A stretch of DNA of 45,315 bases from Methanobacteriota archaeon (GTDB lineage: Archaea; Halobacteriota; Methanomicrobia; Methanomicrobiales; Methanocorpusculaceae): assembly GCA_023396065.1 (NCBI GenBank), contig JAEWXF010000018.1, positions 1 to 45,315 of the forward strand, written 5' to 3'. Each line of letters begins with the position of its first letter. Position 1 is the first letter of the stretch. Made by a program: the position numbers and the translations under genes. Positions 24,796 to 32,550 of this stretch are shown piece after piece. The notes under the pieces were generated by a model. That model saw only the letters and a list, made by a program, of their open reading frames with translations. It did no database searches and was not told where the DNA came from.

Positions 24796-24945
24796 TATGT
24801 ATATGATGGGCCCGCGGGGTATTAATGGTGGAGATTGTACCAAAAAAGGAGATTTACCGTACAGCAGATGTCCGGTATTGCCGCGGCCAGCAGAAACAGG
24901 AGCGTACGTTGGCAGAGGCAGGAGACTGTTCCAGAGCTGACGTTT

Positions 24946-26163
24946 TTATGTCGTGTGTGCTTTCTTGTACTTCTTTTCCAGTTCTGCGGCGATGAAATAC
25001 ACGACCGCAATACCGATACCGATTGTACCGATCAGGAGGAACAGTCCGTTATAGCTTCCGGCAACGGCAAGAAGCTCTGCACCGACAAACGAGGATGCAA
25101 AAATTCCTCCGTAAATGGAGACGGTCATACCTCCCATGACTTTCCCCATATACCGGGTGGGCGTTGCCGTGGAAAGCCACATGGATCCCGTCGGCGAACC
25201 GAGACCGAGACCAAATCCAACGAGGGCTGTTCCGAGTGCGATTACCGGGAGGGTATGTGCCGTTCCGATGAGAAAGAGGCCAAGTCCTTCGAGGAAAAAC
25301 ATCGCGGCGAAGATTTCCATGGTGGTGAGGTGTTTTGCAAACCGCCAGAACACGAACCCTGATGCAGCGCTGAACAGTCCGACCATGCCGAGAAGGAGTC
25401 CGCTGACGGTGGAGGTGACAGAACCGATCTGGGCAAGGAGATACGCAAGTTTTGCCGAGACGATGTACATCATGACAAGCGAGAGGAAGAGGGTGAGGTA
25501 TACAAGGAGAATCGATTTGACCGGGACGGCTTTGGGTTTTCGTTCGGAGATAGGCAGTTCACTCTCCGGTTCGCGGACGAGGGTGTTCCGGGGTTCCCTG
25601 ATGAAGAGGAGGACTCCCGGAATGACAAGGATGCCGAAGAGGTAGATAAGGAACGGGTCTCTCCATGATATTTCTGCGAGTGCGCCGCATCCGGTCTGCA
25701 GGACAAGACCGCCAATGCCCATTGCGGCCGACATGTATCCGAGGTAGCGGGCACGGGTGTTGCCTGAATAATACTCGGCGATGAGTGTACTTACCACAGG
25801 GATGAGGCCTGCGACACCGACGCCGAGCCAGATTCTCCAGAAGATGATGGCCGTAAGAGAGTCAAGGAAGTATCCGGAGACACCGGCACACCCGAAGAGG
25901 GCGAGGCTTGCAACGAGGACTTTGACTCTGCCGAATCTGTCGGAGAGCGCCCCAATAAGAAATCCGGCGACCGCGGTTGCAAGCGGCGGGAGGGTGATGA
26001 TCAGGGAGATGAGGGTTTCCGAGGCATCAGGAAATGCGGCGCTGATGAGAGGGAGCGCAGGGGCAACGGCGGCGGTTCCGAGAAGCGCCGGCATTGCCGC
26101 GAGCATAAGGAACAGCAGGGTAAGTTTGCCGGGAATGAAGGGTGTTTTGGCGGATGATCGCAT
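24946..26163 (-). CDS. Major facilitator superfamily transporter
   Basis: A 405-residue twelve-helix transporter. The MFS signature between helices 2 and 3 is GALSDRFGRVKVLVA. The first half includes WLGVGVAGLIPVVSTLIAEYYSG, and the second half a related GFGLGLGSPTGSMWLS. The chosen start, ATG 26163 (MRSSAKTPFIPGKLTLLFLM), begins the protein just before helix 1; a longer reading to 26268 would cover the promoter and the start of the divergent regulator. The overall style is that of drug or small-molecule efflux carriers (DHA-type). It is divergent from a TrmB regulator 103 bases away, which probably controls it. Substrate unknown. Confidence 0.88.
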   Translation of the reverse strand: MRSSAKTPFIPGKLTLLFLMLAAMPALLGTAAVAPALPLISAAFPDASETLISLIITLPPLATAVAGFLIGALSDRFGRVKVLVASLALFGCAGVSGYFLDSLTAIIFWRIWLGVGVAGLIPVVSTLIAEYYSGNTRARYLGYMSAAMGIGGLVLQTGCGALAEISWRDPFLIYLFGILVIPGVLLFIREPRNTLVREPESELPISERKPKAVPVKSILLVYLTLFLSLVMMYIVSAKLAYLLAQIGSVTSTVSGLLLGMVGLFSAASGFVFWRFAKHLTTMEIFAAMFFLEGLGLFLIGTAHTLPVIALGTALVGFGLGLGSPTGSMWLSTATPTRYMGKVMGGMTVSIYGGIFASSFVGAELLAVAGSYNGLFLLIGTIGIGIAVVYFIAAELEKKYKKAHTT

Positions 26164-26266
26164 ATGTGATAGAGCGTTGACTGCCTCGACATATGAATAT
26201 GGTGCCCCTGGAACAAGGGACGGTTTTTCGGAAAACTGTTTACGTCTGCTATCCCAACAGTACCGC
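26164..26266. promoter_or_regulatory. Shared promoter region, MFS / TrmB
   Basis: This 103-base divergent region holds a small hairpin GTTTT-TCGG-AAAAC (about 26223-26236), near-symmetrical CATATG/ATATGG phrases around 26190, and an imperfect CCCCTGG...AGGG repeat near 26205-26215. Any of these could be the TrmB-family operator; none is a clear match to a known consensus. Confidence 0.35.
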
Positions 26267-27010
26267 ATGCAGGCGGAACTGGCGGCAGATCTGGAACAAT
26301 TCGGCTTTACACAATATGAGGCGAAGGCGTATGTGACCCTGATTGAAGTTCAGGTTGCCAGTGCACGGGATATCCATAAATTGACCGGCATTCCCCGGGG
26401 ACGGGTATATGAAGTACTGGAGTGTCTGGTAGAGAAGAGGTTCATTGCAATGAGCGAGGGCACCCCCAGGCTGTATTCGCCGCTGGATATTGAAAGTGTG
26501 TTCAACCGGCTGAAGCGGGAGTATGCCAGAACCTGTGACGATCTGGCAGACCGGCTGATGGCGGCTGAGCAGGAGAGAATGAACGAATCGGTGGTATCCC
26601 GGTCGTATGAACTGCATACGCTGTGGAGTATGGAGAATCAGATTCGCGCGATGTTCCGCAGGTGCCGGGATGAAATAATTGTATTCTGTCAGAGTCCGGC
26701 ATTTGTACAACGATATGAATCTGATCTCAGAACCCTGGCAAAGCGGGTACGACTGTATGTGGTGGTGAATGATCCTGAGAAGTTTGCCGGGATTGATCTC
26801 CGGTTCTATGTGGGGGAAAAAGATATTCTGAATGTATTTTTGCCAAAAGCGGATGACCAGCGCCGGCCCGAGGTAATTATTCTCTCGGATGAAAAGGAGT
26901 CACTGCTGATTCTTCGTGAGAGAGATACGTTGGGCGGGATTATGGTGACGAACGGAATTTTCGGGAAGTATATTCAGCAGAGTATACGCCTGCGCCTGAA
27001 GGCAGTGTGA
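26267..27010 (+). CDS. TrmB-family transcriptional regulator
   Basis: A 247-residue archaeal regulator of the TrmB family (sugar and metabolite sensing). The N-terminal winged helix covers about residues 5-75: LEQFGFTQYEAKAYVTLIE, ASARDIHKLTGIPRGRVYEVL and LVEKRFIAMSEG. A coiled-coil stretch follows (about 80-115), then the effector part with EIIVFCQSPAFVQRYES and a C-terminal RERDTLGGIMVTNG strand pair. ATG 26267 (MQAELAADLEQFGFT) gives the standard start; the same frame is open for nearly 500 bases upstream only as antisense to the MFS gene. Divergent orientation with the MFS transporter suggests it regulates that gene and itself. Confidence 0.9.
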   Translation: MQAELAADLEQFGFTQYEAKAYVTLIEVQVASARDIHKLTGIPRGRVYEVLECLVEKRFIAMSEGTPRLYSPLDIESVFNRLKREYARTCDDLADRLMAAEQERMNESVVSRSYELHTLWSMENQIRAMFRRCRDEIIVFCQSPAFVQRYESDLRTLAKRVRLYVVVNDPEKFAGIDLRFYVGEKDILNVFLPKADDQRRPEVIILSDEKESLLILRERDTLGGIMVTNGIFGKYIQQSIRLRLKAV

Positions 27011-27014
27011 AAAA

Positions 27015-27956
27015 TTATGGTTTCTTTTTACACACAAAGCTGCACATAGACCGGTGACATCTCGCATCACAGGGATCAAGGTGGACAATGACTGAGGTCC
27101 GGGGAAGTTCTGCCCAGAGGTCTGTTTCGATTTTCTTCAGTACCGCGTGTGCCTCCTCAAGCGGTGTTGTATGCGGCATCATCAGATGAAACTCTACAAA
27201 CCGGTTCGGCCCGGATCTGCGGGTCTTCAGGCTGTGGAAGTTCGTAAACTCATTTTCATGGCGGCAGATGATCTCTTTAATCAAAATAACCTCATCCTCA
27301 TCGAGACTTTCATCCATTAAGTCTGCAAAACTGCGGCGGATCAATGTATAGGCCTCACGGAGAATCAGGAGAGCTACGATGATGGCAATCACCGAATCGA
27401 GGAATACGAGATGGGTTATCTGTATCAGGATCAGGCCAACGAATACACCGGCGGAGGTCAAAACATCGGTTCGCAGATGCCATGCGTCGCTTTCAAGGGC
27501 GATGGAGTCGGTCTCTTTTGCTACGTTCATCAGCTTCCGGGAAACGATGAAGTTCATACCTGCCGAGACTGCCATCACGGCCATACCGGCATACAGCAGT
27601 TCCAGTGTAACGGCATCACCGCCGAAGATCAGTTTATGCCCCGCTTCCCAGATGATAATTCCTGCGGCAAGGACAATCAGGAGTGCTTCAATAAGACCGG
27701 ATGCATCTTCATATTTTCCGTGACCGAATGCGTGGTCGGCGTCCGGCGGTTCTGCAGATTTTTTCACGGAAAAGTAGGCAATACAGGATGCCAAAAGGTC
27801 CATTCCCGAGTGAATACCTTCCGAGATGATACTCACAGAACCGATCGACAGACCTGTCAGAATCTTTGCAATTGTCAGAAAGAGATTCGAGCATACGGAC
27901 AGGCGGGCTACGTTCTGTTTTTTTCGGTTGTCAGCTTCGGTATCCATGCTGCTCAC
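27015..27956 (-). CDS. Cation diffusion facilitator (CDF) metal efflux protein
   Basis: A 313-residue CDF transporter that exports divalent metal (Zn, Fe, Co, Mn or Ni) in exchange for protons. The N-terminal part holds six helices with the metal site HSGMD (His49, Asp53) in helix 2 and HLRTD in helix 5. The C-terminal cytoplasmic domain follows from about residue 215 and ends in a Cys-rich tail, DPCDARCHRSMCSFVC, which probably senses or binds metal. DAFGHGKYED-type phrasing (DADHAFGHGKYED) between helices 2 and 3 is also typical. The start is either GTG 27956 or ATG 27947; a TATAAT-like element near 27967-27975 suggests a leaderless transcript starting at the ATG. Divergent from the unknown membrane protein at 28013. 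Confidence 0.93.
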   Translation of the reverse strand: MSSMDTEADNRKKQNVARLSVCSNLFLTIAKILTGLSIGSVSIISEGIHSGMDLLASCIAYFSVKKSAEPPDADHAFGHGKYEDASGLIEALLIVLAAGIIIWEAGHKLIFGGDAVTLELLYAGMAVMAVSAGMNFIVSRKLMNVAKETDSIALESDAWHLRTDVLTSAGVFVGLILIQITHLVFLDSVIAIIVALLILREAYTLIRRSFADLMDESLDEDEVILIKEIICRHENEFTNFHSLKTRRSGPNRFVEFHLMMPHTTPLEEAHAVLKKIETDLWAELPRTSVIVHLDPCDARCHRSMCSFVCKKKP

Positions 27957-28012
27957 AATGGTAGAGATTATAGGTCATCGCCACGTAAATAAGTTAAGCG
28001 GACTCGACACCG

Positions 28013-29119
28013 ATGACAACCAAAGACGCATTTATGCTCCGGATATCGAAGCAGATTCAGCAGGAACGGGAGTACGGGCACGTTCTGGAGGAGGGAAAAC
28101 ACCGTCTTGCCGTCTCAAAATATCTTGTTCCTCTTCCGGCAGTAGTTCTGGTGATCTGGGCTGCGGTGTCTACACTGCGCGATATTTCGCCGGTAACGGT
28201 TCTCCTGCTCTGGATCGTCGGGAGTTTTTTTATTTATATGTTCTATTTTTTCCTGATGATGATTCCGTCGCTGGGTTCTGACTCATCCCTGCATCTGACG
28301 GACGGAAGTTCACAGATTCACATCCGGGAATTTCTGCGGCTCGCGAATCTTCTGCGCACCGTCCGGAAAAATACGGTGACATTTCTGGAAATTTTCTGGA
28401 ATGCATTTCTCATTAATGCAAAACCGCTGGCCAAAGGATTTGCCATGATTTATATTTCAGTTCTCGTCTGTGCGGTGCTTCTCTTTATCCATAATGTAAT
28501 TACTGCCCGGACTCTGCTTCTCATTACTGCGCAGGTAGTGGTAATTCTGGCATTTTATACAAAAATTTCGTTTGCTGAACCGGATACTCCGGGGTTTTTT
28601 GTGGGAAAATCGCTTTCTGAGAAGACCACTGGTGCCAGTGAAGCATCCAAACTGAAGCTCTGGCTGTACATCAGTTTTTTTATGATGTTTACCGGTCTGT
28701 TAATTATCGGGGCGATGCTGTTTCCGGGACTGACACTTACGAGATATGTATCCCAGCTTTCGTTTCTGCCGAGTGAGTTTCCCATTCTGCTGATTTTGGT
28801 TCTGATTACCCAGGGAATTATTCTCCGGTACTTTCAGGGGATTGAAAGTCGGGAACTGATGCAGACGCTGAATGCCCGTCACCTGTCAGTACTGAAAGAT
28901 GATCTGCTTCCTCGTGTTCAGGCTGCAGATTCGGAGAATCTGGACGAACTTCGCCGGGAGTTTCTGCTGTTGTCGATGAACAAGCTGATGGTGCAGGAGT
29001 TTTTCAAACTGTTTCCTGCGTATGCTCTCGTTCCAAACTTCCTGCTGATCACAGATCCTGCGGCCCGCGAGATTCTTGACCGGACCGGCGATGAAAAAAG
29101 TATCAGGGATATTCTCTGA
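28013..29119 (+). CDS. Multi-pass membrane protein, unknown function
   Basis: A 368-residue protein I do not recognise. It begins with a charged N-terminal segment (about 1-35) and has hydrophobic helices at about 38-60, 65-88, 140-160, 168-185, 215-240 and 250-272. A soluble C-terminal region of roughly 95 residues is rich in Leu/Glu/Arg and probably helical (RELMQTLNARHLSVLKDDLLPRV, LDELRREFLLLSMNKLM). The middle loop (about 90-135) is amphipathic. There are no enzyme motifs, no signal peptide and no Cys clusters. The codon use and composition match neighbours, so it is a real gene. It is divergent from the CDF gene, 56 bases apart, and convergent with the Nudix gene. Confidence 0.7.
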   Translation: MTTKDAFMLRISKQIQQEREYGHVLEEGKHRLAVSKYLVPLPAVVLVIWAAVSTLRDISPVTVLLLWIVGSFFIYMFYFFLMMIPSLGSDSSLHLTDGSSQIHIREFLRLANLLRTVRKNTVTFLEIFWNAFLINAKPLAKGFAMIYISVLVCAVLLFIHNVITARTLLLITAQVVVILAFYTKISFAEPDTPGFFVGKSLSEKTTGASEASKLKLWLYISFFMMFTGLLIIGAMLFPGLTLTRYVSQLSFLPSEFPILLILVLITQGIILRYFQGIESRELMQTLNARHLSVLKDDLLPRVQAADSENLDELRREFLLLSMNKLMVQEFFKLFPAYALVPNFLLITDPAAREILDRTGDEKSIRDIL

Positions 29120-29223
29120 GACCCAGGGGCGGGGGTCCGGAGGCAGTATGACATGTAAAAAACCGCCTCTGTTCACTCTGCCTTTATCAACAGTATATGA
29201 GACAAAAATTCGCGGAACCCTGA

Positions 29224-29733
29224 TCAGGCATATCCAAACAGGCACCTGGTCAGAAGCGCAATGGTTTTTGCATCACAGATACGTCCGTCCTGAATCATTG
29301 CCGCAGCCTCCGCCCGGGGTATCTGCACTACATCAATGATCTCATCTGCGTCACGGTCAAGGTCCTCACGGGGTGAAAGCCCCCGCGCTTCAAACAGCCA
29401 GAGTTTCTCCGTACAAAATCCCGGCGATGAGTAGATAAATCCGCGGGGGATCAGCTCCTCCGCAGAAAGCCGTGCCTCCTCGGCAAGTTCCCGACGTGCC
29501 GCGCATTTCGGTTCCGTATCCTCCACCTCCATTCCGCCGGCCGGGACTTCATAGATGTACTCGTCGATGACCGCCCGGTACTGGCGGATGAGGTAAACCG
29601 AACTCTCATCCATAGGCAGAATGCAGACCGCCGCCACCGGTTCGACAAACAGATACTCCCGGTCCCTGCCATTCGGCAGATGTACCGGCTTTTTTTCGAT
29701 CTTCAGACGGGGGGTATCATAGATAACGGTCAT
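29224..29733 (-). CDS. Nudix hydrolase (ADP-ribose pyrophosphatase-like)
   Basis: A 169-residue Nudix protein that probably hydrolyses ADP-ribose or a similar nucleotide sugar. The segment YIYEVPAGGMEVEDTEPKC followed by AARRELAEEARL is the Nudix box region, including REL-A-EE, the metal-binding core. The spacing between the conserved PAG and REL is one residue longer than usual, the first Glu position is not clearly filled (Thr-Glu), and the last Gly is replaced by Arg, so this is a variant box. IRQYRAVIDEYIYEVPAG and SSPGFCTEKLWLFEA match ADP-ribose pyrophosphatases. It lies 13 bases after purM, as the last gene of the aspartokinase-purM-Nudix operon. Confidence 0.88.
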   Translation of the reverse strand: MTVIYDTPRLKIEKKPVHLPNGRDREYLFVEPVAAVCILPMDESSVYLIRQYRAVIDEYIYEVPAGGMEVEDTEPKCAARRELAEEARLSAEELIPRGFIYSSPGFCTEKLWLFEARGLSPREDLDRDADEIIDVVQIPRAEAAAMIQDGRICDAKTIALLTRCLFGYA

Positions 29734-29746
29734 GATGTTTCCAGAC

Positions 29747-30742
29747 TCAGCTGATCTCTACACCCTGTAACAGAACTTTATGTTCCGCAATCACATGGCC
29801 GACCACTTTTGCACCGTCCACCATCGAAAGGATAGTTTCCACACTTGCCTGCGGAACGATAAAGGCGAAGCCCATGCCCATATTGAACGTCCGGTAGAGT
29901 TCGTTCGTCTCAAGTTCACCTTTCTCTGCAATCCACTGAAGAATCTCCGGAACCGGCATCGGTTCATCAATCGAAAAACCGTAGTGGCTGATACGCAGGA
30001 AGTTCAGGAGACCCCCGCCCGTAATATGGCACATCCCGTGAACCTCTGCAGCGCGGCAGACATCCAGAACTTCTGCATAGATCCGGGTCGGTGTAATCAG
30101 CGCCTCACCCACCGATCTTCCGGACGGAAGTTTTACCGCATATCCACCGTTTTCGGTAGCAACTTTACGGGCAAGCGTATATCCGTTTGAGTGAACGCCT
30201 GTACTCGCGACGCCGATGATCACGTCTCCCGGCACAATCTTTTCCCCGGTCACCACGTTCTCCCGGTCCTGCACGCCAAGGCAGGTACCGGCAAGGTCAA
30301 GACCAAGAATCATACCTTTCAGTGTCGCCGTCTCGCCGCCCACGATGTTCATGTTGGCACGTTTTGCCCCCTCGTTCAACCCGACACCGATCTGGATCAT
30401 CTGTTCGGTGTCGATTCCTTCGGTTGCAATGTAATCCACGAACGCCACCGGCTCGATGTTCATCACATACATATCGTTCACGTTCATCGCAATGCAGTCG
30501 ATACCAACCGTCGTCCAGTCACGAAGGTCATCGGCAACACGCATCTTTGTTCCGACACCGTCGGTACAGAGCGAGAGAACCTTCGGGCCGAAATCAATCA
30601 GCCCGGCGAAGTGACCGACATCGCCGACCATACCATGGTCGCCGGACCGTTTATAGCTCAGTTGAGCTATCAGTGCTTTCACGCCGTCCGCTTCCAGATT
30701 AATATCAACGCCGGCATCCTTGTAGGAATATTTTTTACTCAT
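29747..30742 (-). CDS. purM: Phosphoribosylformylglycinamidine cyclo-ligase (AIR synthetase)
   Basis: PurM closes the imidazole ring in purine synthesis, turning FGAM into AIR with ATP. AIR is also the substrate of ThiC, encoded at 16.9 kb. The 331-residue protein has SYKDAGVDI at the N terminus, LCTDGVGTKMRVA (metal and nucleotide site), VNDMYVMNIEPVAFVDYIA, NIVGGETATLKGM, GVASTGVHSNGYTLAR and HITGGGLLNFLRI, all standard for the family. The start ATG overlaps the aspartokinase stop by four bases and the Nudix gene follows 13 bases later, so all three are one transcription unit. No loss of a key region is seen. Confidence 0.97.
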   Translation of the reverse strand: MSKKYSYKDAGVDINLEADGVKALIAQLSYKRSGDHGMVGDVGHFAGLIDFGPKVLSLCTDGVGTKMRVADDLRDWTTVGIDCIAMNVNDMYVMNIEPVAFVDYIATEGIDTEQMIQIGVGLNEGAKRANMNIVGGETATLKGMILGLDLAGTCLGVQDRENVVTGEKIVPGDVIIGVASTGVHSNGYTLARKVATENGGYAVKLPSGRSVGEALITPTRIYAEVLDVCRAAEVHGMCHITGGGLLNFLRISHYGFSIDEPMPVPEILQWIAEKGELETNELYRTFNMGMGFAFIVPQASVETILSMVDGAKVVGHVIAEHKVLLQGVEIS

Positions 30743-32133
30743 GCTTCCTCCTCCTCCAGATGGTACTCCTCATGAATCGCCCGGACCGCCCGGACGCCGT
30801 CCGCCTGTCGGACAACGAACGAGACATTCACCTCTGATCCCTGCGAAAGCATCATCACATTAATCCCGGCGACACCGAGACCATGGAAGATTCTGCCGAG
30901 GGTTCCGTAGGTTCCTGCCATTCCAGCACCGACCACGGAGACGACTGCAACATCATGGTCAAATCCAAACTCACGGATCAGTCCTCTCTTCTTCACGTCG
31001 GCAAGCGCATTGAGTGCTGCATCCAGCTGTTCCTCCGTGATGATCATCGAGATCGTCATCTCGGAAGACCCCTGGGAGATCAGCATAACATTTACCCCGG
31101 CTTCGGCGAGAGCGGTAAATATCTCACCGGCAACCCCGGGACGGCCAGCCATGATCGCGCCGCCGACTTTGATGAGACAGCTGTTCTGTATCAGCGAGAT
31201 CGCCTTGACGATTCTCTTGTCCGCATGCGGTTCCCGGATAACAACCGTTCCCGGATGACCCGGATTGAATGTATTTTTGACTCTGACCGGGATGTCCTTC
31301 TGCATCGCCGGAACGAGTGCTCTCGGATGGATAACCTTCGCACCGAAGTAGGACATCTCCATCATCTCAAGGAATGAAATGGAGGTGATGACCCGTGCTT
31401 CCGGGATGAGACGGGGATCGGTGGTCATAACCCCGTCAACATCGGTCCAGATTACAATCTCATCTGCTTCAATTCCTGCACCGATTATGGCTCCCGAGTA
31501 GTCGGAGCCGCTGCGGCCAAGGGTGGTAACCGCCCCGTCGGCAGCACAGCCCATGTATCCCATAACAACCGGGACCTGTTCGGTCAGAAGCGCCCCGACC
31601 CGTGCCAGAATACGCGGGTAACTTTCCGGAAGTGCTGTTGCCCCGTTGTGTACGCCGTCCGTCAGGATTCCGGCATCACAGCCGCTCATATAGCTGGATG
31701 GAACTCCTGCCTGTCGGAGTGCCGCAGAGACGATCGGTGCAGACAGCCGCTCGCCGAACGAGATAATATAATCTTTGGACCGGGGGGTCAGTTCCCGCAG
31801 ATTGTGAACTGCAAGAAGAATATTGGCAAGTTTGGTCAGCCGCGAGTCCAGATATGTACCGATTTCATCGACGTAGTCAGGAGCAACTGCCTCGAGAACC
31901 TTCATGTGCCGGCTCCGGATTGAAGCGATGAACGCGTCAAGGGCGGGTTTCTGTTTGCAGTTAATGACCTCTTCTGCGGTTGCAATCAGCTGATCAGTGA
32001 CGCGGGTCATCGCAGAGACCACTACGGCGATTTCATTTCCGGCATCGCGGGATTCTTTGATAATATTGACCACTTTGGCGATGCATTTATCATCACCGAC
32101 GGATGTTCCGCCAAACTTCATTACGAGTCGCAT
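30739..32133 (-). CDS. lysC: Aspartate kinase
   Basis: Aspartokinase phosphorylates aspartate, the entry to lysine, threonine and methionine synthesis. The 464-residue protein begins MRLVMKFGGTSVGDD (Lys-Phe-Gly-Gly-Thr, the ATP loop). It has the SGAIIGAG segment after TTLGRSGSDYS, the WTDVDGVMTTDPR aspartate site, and two C-terminal ACT domains (about 310-385 and 390-464; LIKVGGAIMAGRPG, VSVVGAGMAGTYG) for feedback control by an end-product amino acid. GTGC-type ribosome contact (AGGTGC) lies 8-13 bases upstream of the ATG and a box A AATTTATATC about 50 bases upstream. It heads a small operon with purM and a Nudix gene, an unusual grouping with no obvious pathway logic. In archaea the symbol varies (ask, lysC, thrA). 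Confidence 0.95.
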   Translation of the reverse strand: MRLVMKFGGTSVGDDKCIAKVVNIIKESRDAGNEIAVVVSAMTRVTDQLIATAEEVINCKQKPALDAFIASIRSRHMKVLEAVAPDYVDEIGTYLDSRLTKLANILLAVHNLRELTPRSKDYIISFGERLSAPIVSAALRQAGVPSSYMSGCDAGILTDGVHNGATALPESYPRILARVGALLTEQVPVVMGYMGCAADGAVTTLGRSGSDYSGAIIGAGIEADEIVIWTDVDGVMTTDPRLIPEARVITSISFLEMMEMSYFGAKVIHPRALVPAMQKDIPVRVKNTFNPGHPGTVVIREPHADKRIVKAISLIQNSCLIKVGGAIMAGRPGVAGEIFTALAEAGVNVMLISQGSSEMTISMIITEEQLDAALNALADVKKRGLIREFGFDHDVAVVSVVGAGMAGTYGTLGRIFHGLGVAGINVMMLSQGSEVNVSFVVRQADGVRAVRAIHEEYHLEEEEA

Positions 32134-32181
32134 CTGGTTAGCACCTGTGAGATAGTGTGTACTTGTTGGGAGGTGCGAACG

Positions 32182-32191
32182 GATATAAATT
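32182..32191 (-). promoter_or_regulatory. Box A of the aspartokinase-purM-Nudix operon
   Basis: Read on the minus strand this is AATTTATATC, a near-ideal archaeal TATA box 49-58 bases before the aspartokinase ATG, leaving a leader of about 25 bases with AGGTGC as ribosome contact. Confidence 0.6.
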
Positions 32192-32307
32192 GTCCACCGT
32201 CTGGGGAACTGCCAAAACAGCGGTAGGAGTTCATCCGGGAGCGTATTTGGGAGATTTTCGGGAAAAATCCCTCGGAAACGGGCAAATGCGGTTCTGAAGT
32301 GACTGGG

Positions 32308-32318
32308 AAAGAAATATA
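32308..32318 (+). promoter_or_regulatory. Box A of the small conserved protein gene
   Basis: GAAATATATTC lies about 25-35 bases before ATG 32343, placing the transcript start within about ten bases of the start codon, so the mRNA is leaderless or nearly so. Confidence 0.5.
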
Positions 32319-32342
32319 TTCTTATCCCTCGCAGATAATTGT

Positions 32343-32534
32343 ATGAAAAATGTAAATATGTCTCTGGACGGAAACATCCTGACGATTAAGGTTGATATTA
32401 CGAAAGAGTATGGCATCTCTTCCTCAGGAAAGTCCCTGATCATCGCTTCCACCGAGGGTAACCAGTCCATTTCAGAGGATCATGATGATATCAAGATCGG
32501 ACTGAATGTGTATAAGAAAAACCTGAAAAACTAA
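32343..32534 (+). CDS. Small conserved protein (63 residues), unknown function
   Basis: A 63-residue soluble protein. It starts MKNVNMSLDGNILTIKVDIT, alternating strand-like residues, and has the phrase SSGKSLIIASTEGNQSI followed by KIGLNVYKKN at the C terminus. This pattern (short beta strands, SGKS/T, IASTEGN, GLNVY) is shared by small proteins annotated as hypothetical in many bacteria and archaea, so it is a genuine family. The S-G-K-S is too short to call a nucleotide site. It has its own box A and is followed by a T-tract. It stands alone between the aspartokinase operon and the EamA transporter. Function unknown. Confidence 0.8.
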   Translation: MKNVNMSLDGNILTIKVDITKEYGISSSGKSLIIASTEGNQSISEDHDDIKIGLNVYKKNLKN

Positions 32535-32548
32535 TTTTTTTCTTTTTG
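32535..32548 (+). terminator. T-tract after the small conserved gene
   Basis: Two T runs (seven then five) directly follow the stop codon and lie just before the 3' end of the convergent EamA gene. Confidence 0.45.
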
Positions 32549-32550
32549 TT

